NCBI GenBank assembly: GCA_023512345.1
Contig: JAILZT010000010.1
Span: forward strand, 1 to 64,000
Direction of reading: 5' to 3'
DNA length: 64,000 nt
DNA from: Paenibacillus sp.
GTDB lineage: Bacteria; Bacillota; Bacilli; Paenibacillales; Paenibacillaceae
Program-made: the position numbers and the translations under genes
In this document: positions 52,419-61,833 of the stretch, piece by piece
Numbering within the stretch: the stretch's first letter is position 1
Layout of the letters: every line of letters starts with the position of its first letter
The notes under the pieces: model-generated
Databases searched by the model: none
Seen by the model: the letters and a program-made list of their open reading frames with translations, nothing else
What the model was told of the DNA's origin: nothing

Positions 52419-52958
52419 TTAAAGCATCGAAACTCTTTCCCCCTGAGTCCCCATTACAGCCAATAACTGTCCTTGAAAAATACGCCTTTGAATCTGGTCA
52501 ATACGCTGCATCGCCAGCTCCTGAGGGACTTCAAAATCGGCTGTAATGTAATTAATGGCTTCGCATCTTAACTCTGGTAATGTTCCTCTTGAGATCATCG
52601 AATAAGGCATCGCGGCGTAAAGGATAAAACGATCCGCTTCATCTTCTTGTGCCTGGGTATAATGCTCAGGCATAACACTCTGGTTGCCTGAATGACGGAG
52701 TAAATGACAAAGCTCATGTAAAAAATCTAGACGCTGTAATCCGGCAGGCAGTCTGTTATCGATGAACATGCTGTACATTCCGGCAGAAGCTTCAATACCT
52801 TTGCTCTTCACATCTAAATAATGAATCCAAATATTTAGCCGTTCTGAAATATGCTCTATTGATATCTGTGAAGGTTCTCGGATGTCCAATCTTTCATAAA
52901 AGTCTTCTGTCCATTTCTCCAAAGCAGTCATTTGATAATAGGTTTTCATAATATCCAC
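52419..52958 (-). CDS. ImmA/IrrE family metallo-endopeptidase
   Basis: LDFLHELCHLLRH (HExxH) followed by EDEADRFILYAAMP. Confidence 0.85.
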   Translation of the reverse strand: MDIMKTYYQMTALEKWTEDFYERLDIREPSQISIEHISERLNIWIHYLDVKSKGIEASAGMYSMFIDNRLPAGLQRLDFLHELCHLLRHSGNQSVMPEHYTQAQEDEADRFILYAAMPYSMISRGTLPELRCEAINYITADFEVPQELAMQRIDQIQRRIFQGQLLAVMGTQGERVSML

Positions 52959-53117
52959 CTCAGCCTATTCAGGAACATATGTTCCTATTTCATTAAGCAT
53001 AAATCAAATTACCATGAATATCAAGCATTCACTCTTTTCTTTGCCATTTTGCCCAAACGGTATGGTCTCCTGCCACATATTCTGTGCTGTAGTCATTATT
53101 AATTGGGAGGTATTCAC

Positions 53118-53276
53118 ATGGGAAATGAATGTTGTTACGGTGGTCATGTTGGTGGAGCTAATGTAGGTCCGGGTCCAGGTCCGGTTATGCCAATAGTAAG
53201 CCCTTGGACTTCAACAGGTGCAATTCTGGTTCTTTACATCCTGTTGGTTATTATTTTAAAAGCCTGTATATTCTAA
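53118..53276 (+). CDS. YjcZ-like small hydrophobic spore protein
   Basis: MGNECCYGGHVGGANVGPGPGPVMPIVSPWTSTGAILVLYILLVIILKACIF*; RBS GGGAGG; below ORF-track cutoff. Confidence 0.65.
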   Translation: MGNECCYGGHVGGANVGPGPGPVMPIVSPWTSTGAILVLYILLVIILKACIF

Positions 53277-53285
53277 ACAAGGCAA

Positions 53286-53336
53286 AAACCGTTCCGGTCC
53301 TGTTAGGCATTTGCCTGCGGGACCGGAACGGTTTTG
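53286..53336. terminator. Intrinsic terminator
   Basis: AAACCGTTCCGGTCC...GGGACCGGAACGGTTTT. Confidence 0.85.
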
Positions 53337-53357
53337 AATGTATTTTGTATTTTTTTA

Positions 53358-53843
53358 CTACTTAAACATAAATTCAACGCGTGTACCGTCAGCGAATTTC
53401 TCTAATTGATTGCCAACCCAGCTTCCAGCACCTCGATTATCGCTTGGTTTTATGTATTCGATGTCAGCACCTTCTCCACCTTCCAGACACATAGCCATAG
53501 GCCACTCGTCTCGATCATAACCTTTCTTGGTAGGTATTCCCTTCAAGGATTGGCTGCGGTTCTCATCTGCACCCTCTCGGTCGATAGTACAGATGGGTGC
53601 TTCTCCAGAGCTAATGGCATCTTGGATATGCTTCGCTGTGTCCGGGTAACGATCCGCTGGGAAGTCAATTTGGACAACCTCTGTTTCGGAAGGGGAAGAG
53701 GGGGCATTTGGGTTATCTTCTTCGTACCCATAAGCAATTACAGCAAGGATGAGGAGAATGATAAGACTCCCTAATAATTTACGTATTCGTGCATTCACTG
53801 CGGCTCCTCCTTCTATTGAATAAACCTGATCTAGATGCGGCAC
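53358..53843 (-). CDS. Secreted NucA/NucB-type DNase
   Basis: [40 protein letters not shown]. Confidence 0.88.
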   Translation of the reverse strand: MPHLDQVYSIEGGAAVNARIRKLLGSLIILLILAVIAYGYEEDNPNAPSSPSETEVVQIDFPADRYPDTAKHIQDAISSGEAPICTIDREGADENRSQSLKGIPTKKGYDRDEWPMAMCLEGGEGADIEYIKPSDNRGAGSWVGNQLEKFADGTRVEFMFK

Positions 53844-53863
53844 GGCTATCGAGAAAAAAGCTG

Positions 53864-54116
53864 TATAGATTGAACTTTATAACTAAAGAAAAAGGAAAGG
53901 AGTGACGGAGGGGAATTTTGGAACTGGAGGAGCGAAAGCGACCGCCCAAAAGCTTTCCGTAGGAAAGCTAGCTTCGAAAGCATAGGCAGTCTACGGATTT
54001 CTACCGCGAAAAGCGGTATCATTCAAAGAAATCTGTAGACAACAGCGGCCGGAAGTCCAAACATTCACCGCAGTGCGAATAATTCCTTATTCTAAAAATC
54101 TTAAGTTCAATCTATA
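53864..54116. repeat. Dispersed structured intergenic element, copy 3
   Basis: Perfect 14-bp terminal inverted repeats TATAGATTGAACTT / AAGTTCAATCTATA around the conserved core TTTTGGAACTGGAGGAGCGAAAGCGACCGCC...GGAAGTCCAAACATTCACCGCAGT. Confidence 0.85.
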
Positions 54117-54159
54117 TAGACGTTTTTTTATAACCTAAATAAGTATATCTTATATCTAA

Positions 54160-54378
54160 ATGCTATGCGATTTGAAAATGATCTGCCTAGAGACACCCTC
54201 TCCAGACAAATATCCATTCGAAGTACATAAATTGTTATTTCAAAATAATGTCCTCATTGCAGAGAACTTAACTAATGTCGAACAGTTGCTAAATGTAGGG
54301 ACGTTCGAGGTCATAGCCTTACCGCTTCATATTAGAGCTGATTCCTCAATTGCGCGTATCATTGCAAGGGTGAGATAA
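54160..54378 (+). pseudogene. C-terminal fragment of a cyclase-family (kynurenine formamidase-like) metal-dependent hydrolase
   Basis: FEVHKLLFQNNVLIAENLTNVEQLLNVGTFEVIALPLHIRADSSIARIIARV resembles only the C-terminus of the family. Confidence 0.6.
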
Positions 54379-54488
54379 CTTCGTTCAGCTGTCGTCCATT
54401 TTATTGAACCCAAAGACGCATGTTTCGCTATAATATCGTGCAAACTTTGGTAGATATAAATCTGGATTGGTGCGAGGAGTGACGATAG

Positions 54489-55754
54489 TTGAAAGATAAG
54501 TTAATCATGCAATCCATTCGCAAGCTAGCAAGACCCTTCCACAGTGATGAGGACAAAAATGGACTAGTTGAAAAGGCAGGTAAGGCCAAATATGTACTCC
54601 TTGGGGAGGCTTCCCACGGGACATCGGAGTTTTATACGGTTCGTGCAGATTTGTCCAAGCGTTTGATAACGGAGAAGGGTTTCCGATTCATTGCGGTAGA
54701 GGGGGATTGGCCCTCATGCTATACCTTAAATCGCTTTGTTAAGGGTTATACTGATGCGGGAGTCGATGCACAAGAGGCGCTGAGAGATTTCAACAGATGG
54801 CCTACCTGGATGTGGGCTAACCGAGAGATCTTAGAACTTGCCGAATGGCTTCGCCAATATAACGCTGACAAACCAGATGAGGAGAAGGTTGGCTTTTATG
54901 GCATCGATGTATATAGTCTGTGGGAATCCATGGATGAGATTCTAAAGTATCTAGGTACGAAAGATGATGCAGATCTGCAGGCAGCTAAAAAGGCTTTTGA
55001 GTGTTTTGAACCGTATGGTCGTGAGGGCCAAACCTACGGAATTTCAGCTTCTATCTATGGTGAAGGTTGCGAGAATGAGGTTGTTTCCCTTCTTCTCAGG
55101 CTACAGGATAAGTGGAAAGACGCTCACCCTGAAGATAAGGAAAATGCCCTTAGCGCCGAAATGAACGCACTTGCCGTGAGGGGCGGAGAGGCGTACTACC
55201 GGACGATGATTCGTCATGACAACGATTCTTGGAATATACGTGATCGACACATGGTCGAGGCGTTGGAAAAGCTGATGGATTTTCACGGGGAAGCTGCCAG
55301 GACCATCGTGTGGGAGCATAATACCCATATTGGAGATGCCCGCGCAACAGATATGGCTGAAGAGGGTATGGTTAATGTAGGTCAGCTTCTAAGGGAGCTG
55401 CATGGGGATGATGTATTCGCCATCGGTTGCGGTACCTATCAGGGAACCGTTATTGCAGGGAAGTCTTGGGGAGCTCCATTGGAGAAAATGCGTGTGCCGG
55501 CAGCGTTGACCCATAGTTGGGAGGAACTGCTGCATCGAGATGGGGCAGAGGACAAGCTGCTCTATTTTGACAAAGAGGATTCTGTTTTGGATGAGACCCT
55601 CATAGGTCACAGGGCGATCGGTGTCGTGTACCACCCAGAGCGTGAACGTGGCAATTACGTACCAACCATTATTTCAAAACGATACGATGCTTTTATTTAT
55701 TTAGATCACACCAAAGCATTGTCTCCTTTAGCTGTAGAGACCGTCCTAATTTAA
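54489..55754 (+). CDS. Erythromycin esterase family protein
   Basis: VLLGEASHGTSEFYTVRADLSKRLI...VWEHNTHIGDARATDM. Confidence 0.9.
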   Translation: MKDKLIMQSIRKLARPFHSDEDKNGLVEKAGKAKYVLLGEASHGTSEFYTVRADLSKRLITEKGFRFIAVEGDWPSCYTLNRFVKGYTDAGVDAQEALRDFNRWPTWMWANREILELAEWLRQYNADKPDEEKVGFYGIDVYSLWESMDEILKYLGTKDDADLQAAKKAFECFEPYGREGQTYGISASIYGEGCENEVVSLLLRLQDKWKDAHPEDKENALSAEMNALAVRGGEAYYRTMIRHDNDSWNIRDRHMVEALEKLMDFHGEAARTIVWEHNTHIGDARATDMAEEGMVNVGQLLRELHGDDVFAIGCGTYQGTVIAGKSWGAPLEKMRVPAALTHSWEELLHRDGAEDKLLYFDKEDSVLDETLIGHRAIGVVYHPERERGNYVPTIISKRYDAFIYLDHTKALSPLAVETVLI

Positions 55755-55852
55755 CGGAGAGTTAGCTAGCGAGTAAGGCTTTCGGAGACTCCGGGGGCCT
55801 TATTTGCTATGATTATTGAAAATAACAGCTAAAGAACTTAGGAGGATTAGAT

Positions 55853-56389
55853 ATGAAGGAACATATTTATTTACGTTTAGCAAAGACGTCCGACCTGGAT
55901 TCTTATTTTTCTTTTTTAGCAGACTCTGAAATGAATCGATTTACTGGTTCGCAAAGCGAATTCACTCTCGAGGCCACTGCGGATTGGATTCAAAAAATCA
56001 GTATCCCTCATGAAGATCGAGTTGATTTCATGATCGTCGTGAAGGATACAGATGAACTGGTAGGCGAGGTCGTGTTGAACGAGATAGACTCCATTAATCG
56101 GAGTGCGAATATTCGGATCGGCATTCAGGGGACCCAGCATCGTGGTAAAGGATACGGCACAGAAGCTATGATACATATGCTCCGCTATGGCTTTGATATC
56201 TTAAATCTGCACCGGATTCATTTAGGGGTTTATGTTTTTAATCCACGAGCGATCCATGTATACGAGAAGCTTGGCTTTCAAAGAGAAGGGCTAGAACGAG
56301 ATTCCTTGTATTTGGACGGAGAGTTCCATGACATGGTCTTAATGGCGATGCTTGAGGATGATTTTCGCTCCTTATACGGAGAGAACTAA
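55853..56389 (+). CDS. RimJ/RimL-type GNAT acetyltransferase
   Basis: IRIGIQGTQHRGKGYGTEAMIHMLRYGFDILNLHRIHLGVYVFNPRAIHVYEKLGFQREG. Confidence 0.88.
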   Translation: MKEHIYLRLAKTSDLDSYFSFLADSEMNRFTGSQSEFTLEATADWIQKISIPHEDRVDFMIVVKDTDELVGEVVLNEIDSINRSANIRIGIQGTQHRGKGYGTEAMIHMLRYGFDILNLHRIHLGVYVFNPRAIHVYEKLGFQREGLERDSLYLDGEFHDMVLMAMLEDDFRSLYGEN

Positions 56390-56402
56390 CTGATTAATTA
56401 TT

Positions 56403-56582
56403 TCAAAGTTCTACTAGGCTGTTCAAGGGAACTTCTTGTTCATTTTCAGGCTGGTCGAGGGGATAGATTCTAGCCAGTTCGTTATCTTCATCCACATTTT
56501 GAATATAGATCGGGACCCCTTCATAAGTCACACTAGCCATTGAAGGTGATTGTGCAATTTCTTTTGCTCGCTGTATGTTCAT
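56403..56582 (-). CDS. sspH: H-type small acid-soluble spore protein
   Basis: Reverse strand MNIQRAKEIAQSPSMASVTYEGVPIYIQNVDEDNELARIYPLDQPENEQEVPLNSLVEL*; RBS AAGGAGG; below ORF-track cutoff. Confidence 0.88.
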   Translation of the reverse strand: MNIQRAKEIAQSPSMASVTYEGVPIYIQNVDEDNELARIYPLDQPENEQEVPLNSLVEL

Positions 56583-56749
56583 GTAGTAACCTCCTTTTTT
56601 TGCATATGATTGGTTAGTATCGCATTAAATTAGTTGGGATATGTATCTGTAAAAAAATCCTCTAAATATGGAAAAAACTTGTTGGTGAATTTTAAATCCA
56701 GGTACTATAATTTCTAAGGGAAGCAAAAGAAACATAAGAAATCACGAAA

Positions 56750-56868
56750 CAAGTGATTGATCAAAGGCAAACTCGTTCGAAAGGCGAGGACGCAAAGCCA
56801 CGGGTCTTCCGTTATAGGCAACTATAACCAGACAGCCGGGTTGCTCATGCAGCTTGTTTTTTTGTGCT
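56750..56868 (+). promoter_or_regulatory. c-di-GMP-I (GEMM) riboswitch with candidate terminator platform
   Basis: AAAGGCAAACTCGTTCGAAAGGCGAGGACGCAAAGCCACGGGTC...GTTATAGgcaaCTATAACCAGACAGCCGGGTTGC; then GTTGC-TCAT-GCAGC + T7. Confidence 0.92.
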
Positions 56869-56900
56869 CTCACAGCAAAAGAAAGGGATGATTCAGCGGA

Positions 56901-58784
56901 ATGAAACGAATACTTTGGAGTTTGCTTGCGATGTGGATGATGGTTACATTAACGGAGATAGAGACAAGGGGAATGGTTGCGAGCGCGGCTGTAGAGCTTG
57001 ATTACACAGCGAATGACGAAATAACGAAATTCAAAGTTGAACCTGTTGATTTTAAAGATCTTGAGGAGGTTGATGTATCTGGCAAATACTTAACTTGGAG
57101 TGTATCTCATGAGTACTACCATACGATTTACACTTTGGATCTGGAGAACGGAAAAACGGAAAAATTGACTGCCGATAAGACATACAAATATAAGCCAGTA
57201 ATAGCGGAAACCCATCAGGGGCCAATGGTTCTTTGGGTTCAATCCAATGAATCCCAAGGTCGGGATTTATGGAGCTACAATATAGATAGTAATGAAAAGA
57301 AGAAGCTGATTGATGGCGGCTCATCGATGCTGATAAATCCGGTGGGTGATGGTAATTACATAGCATTAGTCGATGGAAATAATATCAAAGTGTTTAATTT
57401 GACAACTAAAGAGATCGAGACAATAGGAGAAGGGAGTAATCCCCAGCTGGGCAAAAACCTGCTTACATATCAGGACGGGACCTCAGGGGTATACGTCTAT
57501 GATCTAAACTCAAAGATTAAAGATGACTTTTTTGGATCTAGCTTTTCATCTAATTATTCCTTCAATGGCAAGCATGTTTTACTGCAAACTCGTATTCGGG
57601 AAAATCAGGATTATATGGAGTTGGACGCAACCGCTCCGTCTGAAAAAGGGGCTGTACTTGTAAAAGCTGCTCCTTTTCATTTATCTAAAATTTTCACGGG
57701 ATTGTCCTACGGTCTTTGGGTTGAAAAAGGAGAAGGGAATAAATCAGTTGTAACGGGTGTAGACCTGTTGCATAAAGAACCTTTTTCGATGTCGCTAAAT
57801 GCAACTTACAATCATGTTCTGGGGCTTTCTGGTGATACACTGATCTATATAAATAAAGACGGATTTATCGTCAAACGCTCCTTGGTTGCTCCAAGTATTC
57901 GTTCAGTCCGGGATGAAGAACCGATTCACGTCGTCATGGAGGGTGAAGAACTTGTCATGCGTGCGGCTCCATTTACGCTTAATAACAGTACTTACGTTGA
58001 GTTTCGTTCCTTGTTCGAGAAGATGGGCTTCACCATTAAATGGGACAATAAGGCGCGTCGTATTACAGGAACCAAAGGAAGTTTGGAAATTAAACTAACT
58101 ATTAATCAGAAGGAAATAACGGTAAATGGAAAAACAATCAAAGCTGAAAATGCACCGGTAATTCGGAATGGCACTACCTACGTTCCTCTCAGACTTATTG
58201 GTGAAGCAGCAGACCGTAAAGTAGGTTGGAATGAACAGAAGAAAACGGTGTACATCAGCCCGAAAGATACAAAGGATACCCTTTATAATGAAGACGGAAC
58301 AATGCTGTACCAGGGTGAGCTTGTTAATGGTATTCGTGAAGGGTACGGAACTTTATACCACGATAATGAACAAGTTGAATATGTAGGGCAATGGAAGAAC
58401 GATAAGATGCATGGTAAAGGAAAAATGTATTATCTTTTCACTAATGATCTATTTTTCGAGGGGACTATGGAAGAGGGCAAGCAGGTGGAGGGTATCGAAT
58501 ATTACCCGGGCGGTGCTGTTCGGTACAAAGGATCTTACTATAGAACCGCCCTGCACTGGGAAGGTGTAGAGGTTGTCCTGAATCAAAAGACGGGTGAGTA
58601 TCTCGTTGTAGAAATAAGTCAGGGACGAAGAGAAGGAGCGGCAATCTGGTATTACGCCAACGATAAGGTTAAAATTGAGGGGGATTTTGCCGGGAACCGA
58701 TTTATCAAAGGCATACTTTATGATGTTAATGGAAACGTAATGCACCAAGGAGAATTTGACTCTTTCGGGAATCCGCTTAAATGA
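56901..58784 (+). CDS. Secreted protein: N-terminal beta-propeller-like, Cu-amine-oxidase-N-like domain, C-terminal MORN repeats
   Basis: APVIRNGTTYVPLRLIGEAADRKVGWNEQKKTVYI; YQGELVNGIREGYGTLYHDNEQVEYVGQWKNDKMHGKGKMYY. Confidence 0.8.
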   Translation: MKRILWSLLAMWMMVTLTEIETRGMVASAAVELDYTANDEITKFKVEPVDFKDLEEVDVSGKYLTWSVSHEYYHTIYTLDLENGKTEKLTADKTYKYKPVIAETHQGPMVLWVQSNESQGRDLWSYNIDSNEKKKLIDGGSSMLINPVGDGNYIALVDGNNIKVFNLTTKEIETIGEGSNPQLGKNLLTYQDGTSGVYVYDLNSKIKDDFFGSSFSSNYSFNGKHVLLQTRIRENQDYMELDATAPSEKGAVLVKAAPFHLSKIFTGLSYGLWVEKGEGNKSVVTGVDLLHKEPFSMSLNATYNHVLGLSGDTLIYINKDGFIVKRSLVAPSIRSVRDEEPIHVVMEGEELVMRAAPFTLNNSTYVEFRSLFEKMGFTIKWDNKARRITGTKGSLEIKLTINQKEITVNGKTIKAENAPVIRNGTTYVPLRLIGEAADRKVGWNEQKKTVYISPKDTKDTLYNEDGTMLYQGELVNGIREGYGTLYHDNEQVEYVGQWKNDKMHGKGKMYYLFTNDLFFEGTMEEGKQVEGIEYYPGGAVRYKGSYYRTALHWEGVEVVLNQKTGEYLVVEISQGRREGAAIWYYANDKVKIEGDFAGNRFIKGILYDVNGNVMHQGEFDSFGNPLK

Positions 58785-58869
58785 ATTCAACTTAGGAGAC
58801 GAAATTTACAAATTTTTCATTTGATCTTTCCAATTCTCGACATTATGCTTTAGTAGGAGGGATAGAGAA

Positions 58870-59403
58870 ATGAAAAAGATGTTATTAGTCGGCCTGATAA
58901 TGTTATGTACTGTACTTAGTGCCTGCAACAGTGAGCCTAAGGCAATTGTTAACAAAGAAGACATACAAGCTCATGTGCAAAACTTCTATACTGAAATGTC
59001 TGGGATTGAACAGGCAGGGAAATCTTCATTAGAGGATTTTAATGAAATACTTACTTCATATGGTGCGGGACAAGCCACGGACAAGCAGTTGAAGAAGGCC
59101 ATTGATGAATTCCAGAGCACTGCATCGGATTTATCAGAACAAGCCAATGATGTGGAAATTTCCGCAGGACTGCCTAAGGATATCAAGGCATTTCTGGAAG
59201 ATTCTAAGATAGCCTTCGTAAGTGCTTACTCGTTAAAAGAGCAGGCATCCAAAAGTGCGGATTCTGCTGAAGTCACGGCTGATCAATTTAAAGAGTTAAA
59301 TCAGAATGCTGATCTTGCCATGCTGTACGGGATTTCCAAGCTTAATGAAGCAAGGGTTTCTTCAGGGCTTGTGGATGCTGAATCGGCGGTTGAAGCTAAA
59401 TAG
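58870..59403 (+). CDS. Putative lipoprotein
   Basis: MKKMLLVGLIMLCTVLSAC lipobox (LSAC). Confidence 0.75.
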   Translation: MKKMLLVGLIMLCTVLSACNSEPKAIVNKEDIQAHVQNFYTEMSGIEQAGKSSLEDFNEILTSYGAGQATDKQLKKAIDEFQSTASDLSEQANDVEISAGLPKDIKAFLEDSKIAFVSAYSLKEQASKSADSAEVTADQFKELNQNADLAMLYGISKLNEARVSSGLVDAESAVEAK

Positions 59404-59432
59404 GTTGTTGTTAGTAGATTATATGCAGATAA

Positions 59433-59467
59433 AAGGCGCTGGACAGATCATGTCAGCGCCTTTTTTG
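59433..59467. terminator. Intrinsic terminator
   Basis: AAAGGCGCTGgacagatcatgtCAGCGCCTTTTTT. Confidence 0.85.
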
Positions 59468-59483
59468 TTGTACAGCATGTGGC

Positions 59484-59729
59484 TTATTTAGATCGCATTA
59501 TTCTAGCTTTAAATTTCTTGAACTTACTTAGTTTTAGTTGAATTCCACTCAGTTGCAATACAATAAGGAGAACGGTTGCAAGGGTTAGTCCAATAAATAT
59601 TCCAGCCACACTTCCTTTGGTAAAGTCTGATAGATTGTTGTTACTAGAAACTAGGAGCAGTACTGTTATGTACATAGGTATCATCATAAGGAGTGGAGCG
59701 GTCTTCTTCAAAACGTTGGCCCCTTTCAT
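59484..59729 (-). CDS. Hypothetical two-TM protein
   Basis: 81 aa with two hydrophobic segments. Confidence 0.55.
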   Translation of the reverse strand: MKGANVLKKTAPLLMMIPMYITVLLLVSSNNNLSDFTKGSVAGIFIGLTLATVLLIVLQLSGIQLKLSKFKKFKARIMRSK

Positions 59730-59884
59730 AATATGGATAAACAGTATTATACAATTATGGGTATGAGTGAGACAGGGATATTTGTCACTTTTTCCTTATT
59801 GATAAATTACTGCAGCTTTGAGTATAATACAAACATACGTTCCTGTTATATGAGAATGCAGAGAGCGGAGGGAGAGGTCATTCA

Positions 59885-60220
59885 ATGAGTAAAAAGCTGG
59901 AGGGAAATGGACTGTGGGAGAGCAGCCGAATGATGCTTCCGGAGCACAAAAGCCGAATCAGGCACGATGAGCGGGAGACACTGCGTCGTGACAAGCCAGT
60001 CCTTGATGACCAAAAGCAGGAGGAGATGGAGCGGACGCTCGTATTATCTTTGCGGAACCATGTTCGGGTAACTATTGTACTCTTCGACCCTTTTGAGGAT
60101 GTTAGATTAAGTGGTTTTATTACTTCCATTCATGCCCACACGCGTGAGATAAAACTACAATGGGCAGAGGAATGGAAGTGGATTGGCTTGGACCATATCA
60201 TTGAAGTCTATACCTGCTGA
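59885..60220 (+). CDS. YolD-like family protein
   Basis: GNGLWESSRMMLPEHKSRI...DDQKQEEMERTLVLSLRNHVRVTIVLFDPFEDVRLSGFI. Confidence 0.85.
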   Translation: MSKKLEGNGLWESSRMMLPEHKSRIRHDERETLRRDKPVLDDQKQEEMERTLVLSLRNHVRVTIVLFDPFEDVRLSGFITSIHAHTREIKLQWAEEWKWIGLDHIIEVYTC

Positions 60221-60267
60221 TGGTAATGGTAAGAGTAGACGGAATTAATGAACAATAACGGCGGATA

Positions 60268-60432
60268 CTACTCTTTGGAGTTGTTTTCGCCGTTTTTTTC
60301 ATAAGCAATCAAGGTAACGGAGTTGTTCCCTGTCAGATGAGATAGGGCGGCCTCAGCCTTCCGAATGACCTCGACTGCGTCCTCTTGACCACTAAGCGCT
60401 GCGATTTTGTAGCTGTCACTATGGATATCCAT
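60268..60432 (-). CDS. Small hypothetical protein
   Basis: MDIHSDSYKIAALSGQEDAVEVIRKAEAALSHLTGNNSVTLIAYEKNGENNSKE; RBS-like AGGAAAGG upstream. Confidence 0.55.
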   Translation of the reverse strand: MDIHSDSYKIAALSGQEDAVEVIRKAEAALSHLTGNNSVTLIAYEKNGENNSKE

Positions 60433-60546
60433 GAAGTTATCCCACCTTTCCTTGGTAGGATTCCCTTTGGAACATCTAGCTATCCGGGGTATTCGTACAA
60501 GCAAGCAGGCATTTAATGACATTACATATACCAGGGGGGTGAATAT

Positions 60547-61236
60547 ATGCTAACTCTGGATCAGGTACAAGACAAGTCGTCAGAACGGCTTAAAGGGCTC
60601 CACCCCGCTCTGATAACTTGCACCAAAGAATTAATACAGCGATGCTTTGTGAAGGGTGTCCCTATTCTAGTTACGCAGGGGATGCGGACCATTGCTGAAC
60701 AGAATGCGCTATACGCACAAGGAAGAAGTAAACCTGGGAAAATTGTTACGTATGCCCCGGGTGGCACTAGTTATCACAATTATGGCTTAGCAGTCGATTT
60801 CGCGCTGCTCTTGCCGGATGGCAAGTCTGTTTCGTGGAGTATGAGCCGTGATTTTGATCAGGACCGGAAGGCAGATTGGCAGGAAGTAGTCGGGGAGGCT
60901 AAGCAGCTCGGCTTTGAATGGGGAGGGGACTGGACTTCATTTAAAGACTATTCCCATCTGCAGGTGTCTTTCGGCCTGACGACTAACCAATTGCGGGCAG
61001 GCAAGCGTCCAACAACACAGCAGGTCCAAGAGTTATTAGCTAAGATCAGCGGAGGTGCTTCTGAGGTAAATAAAGATGCTGATGTGGCGATAACTTTGAA
61101 CGGCAAGAAAATAACCGAAGGCTTTATCGACGCGGGAACGACCTATGCTCCTTTGCGGGCTGTGGCCGAGGCACTTGGAGCGACTATTACCTTCGACCCA
61201 GTAAGTAAGACAGTCGATATTGTTTTGCATAAATGA
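60547..61236 (+). CDS. M15-family D,D-/L,D-peptidase with C-terminal Cu-amine-oxidase-like domain
   Basis: GMRTIAEQNALYAQGRSKPGKIVTYAPGGTSYHNYGLAVDFALL; TYAPLRAVAEALGATITFDPVSKTVDIV. Confidence 0.9.
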   Translation: MLTLDQVQDKSSERLKGLHPALITCTKELIQRCFVKGVPILVTQGMRTIAEQNALYAQGRSKPGKIVTYAPGGTSYHNYGLAVDFALLLPDGKSVSWSMSRDFDQDRKADWQEVVGEAKQLGFEWGGDWTSFKDYSHLQVSFGLTTNQLRAGKRPTTQQVQELLAKISGGASEVNKDADVAITLNGKKITEGFIDAGTTYAPLRAVAEALGATITFDPVSKTVDIVLHK

Positions 61237-61289
61237 GTATACAAATGGGGAAATTATCAGCGATAAACAACAAAAGGAGGCATAACATC

Positions 61290-61685
61290 TTGAAAAAGCT
61301 GATAAAGAGCCTTGTATGCTGTTCTGTAATATCAATGAGTCTGGTGGGCGTCGGATTTGCATCAAGTGCGACCGACACTACAGGCCTCGGCGGTAACAGA
61401 CAAGGGAATGGAATGGGGACTATGGGTACAGGCACCCGTATGACGAACCAAGATACCACGAATGGTACAGGCACGATGAACAGAACTAACGGAATGACCA
61501 CTAGAGGCCGGAACGGAGACAACAACACGGTTTCTCCTTTGGCTAATAACAACAATCGGAATGGGAATTACCGGGCAACGGCTGCAAATGATAATGATAA
61601 TGACGGTTTTGACTGGGGTTGGCTGGGCTTGGCAGGTCTTCTTGGTCTTGCCGGCATGAGAAGCAGAACTGGAGAACGTAGATAA
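61290..61685 (+). CDS. WGxxGxxG-type small secreted/anchored protein
   Basis: Signal peptide; Asn/Thr/Gly-rich; terminal DWGWLGLAGLLGLAGMRSRTGERR. Confidence 0.75.
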   Translation: MKKLIKSLVCCSVISMSLVGVGFASSATDTTGLGGNRQGNGMGTMGTGTRMTNQDTTNGTGTMNRTNGMTTRGRNGDNNTVSPLANNNNRNGNYRATAANDNDNDGFDWGWLGLAGLLGLAGMRSRTGERR

Positions 61686-61697
61686 TTCAGGTTAGGA

Positions 61698-61735
61698 AAG
61701 GCCCGTAGCAGCTTCTGCTGAGACGGGTTTTTTCA
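61698..61735 (+). terminator. Intrinsic terminator
   Basis: AAGGCCCGTagcagcttctgctgagACGGGTTTTTT (imperfect stem). Confidence 0.55.
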
Positions 61736-61833
61736 TAAGAAGATCTTTTTATTTAGAAAAGTATTGCGCCTTTTCGAAATTCATGATAAGATATTTCTTG
61801 TCGCGTTACACGATTCAATTGCTTTCTTATCAT

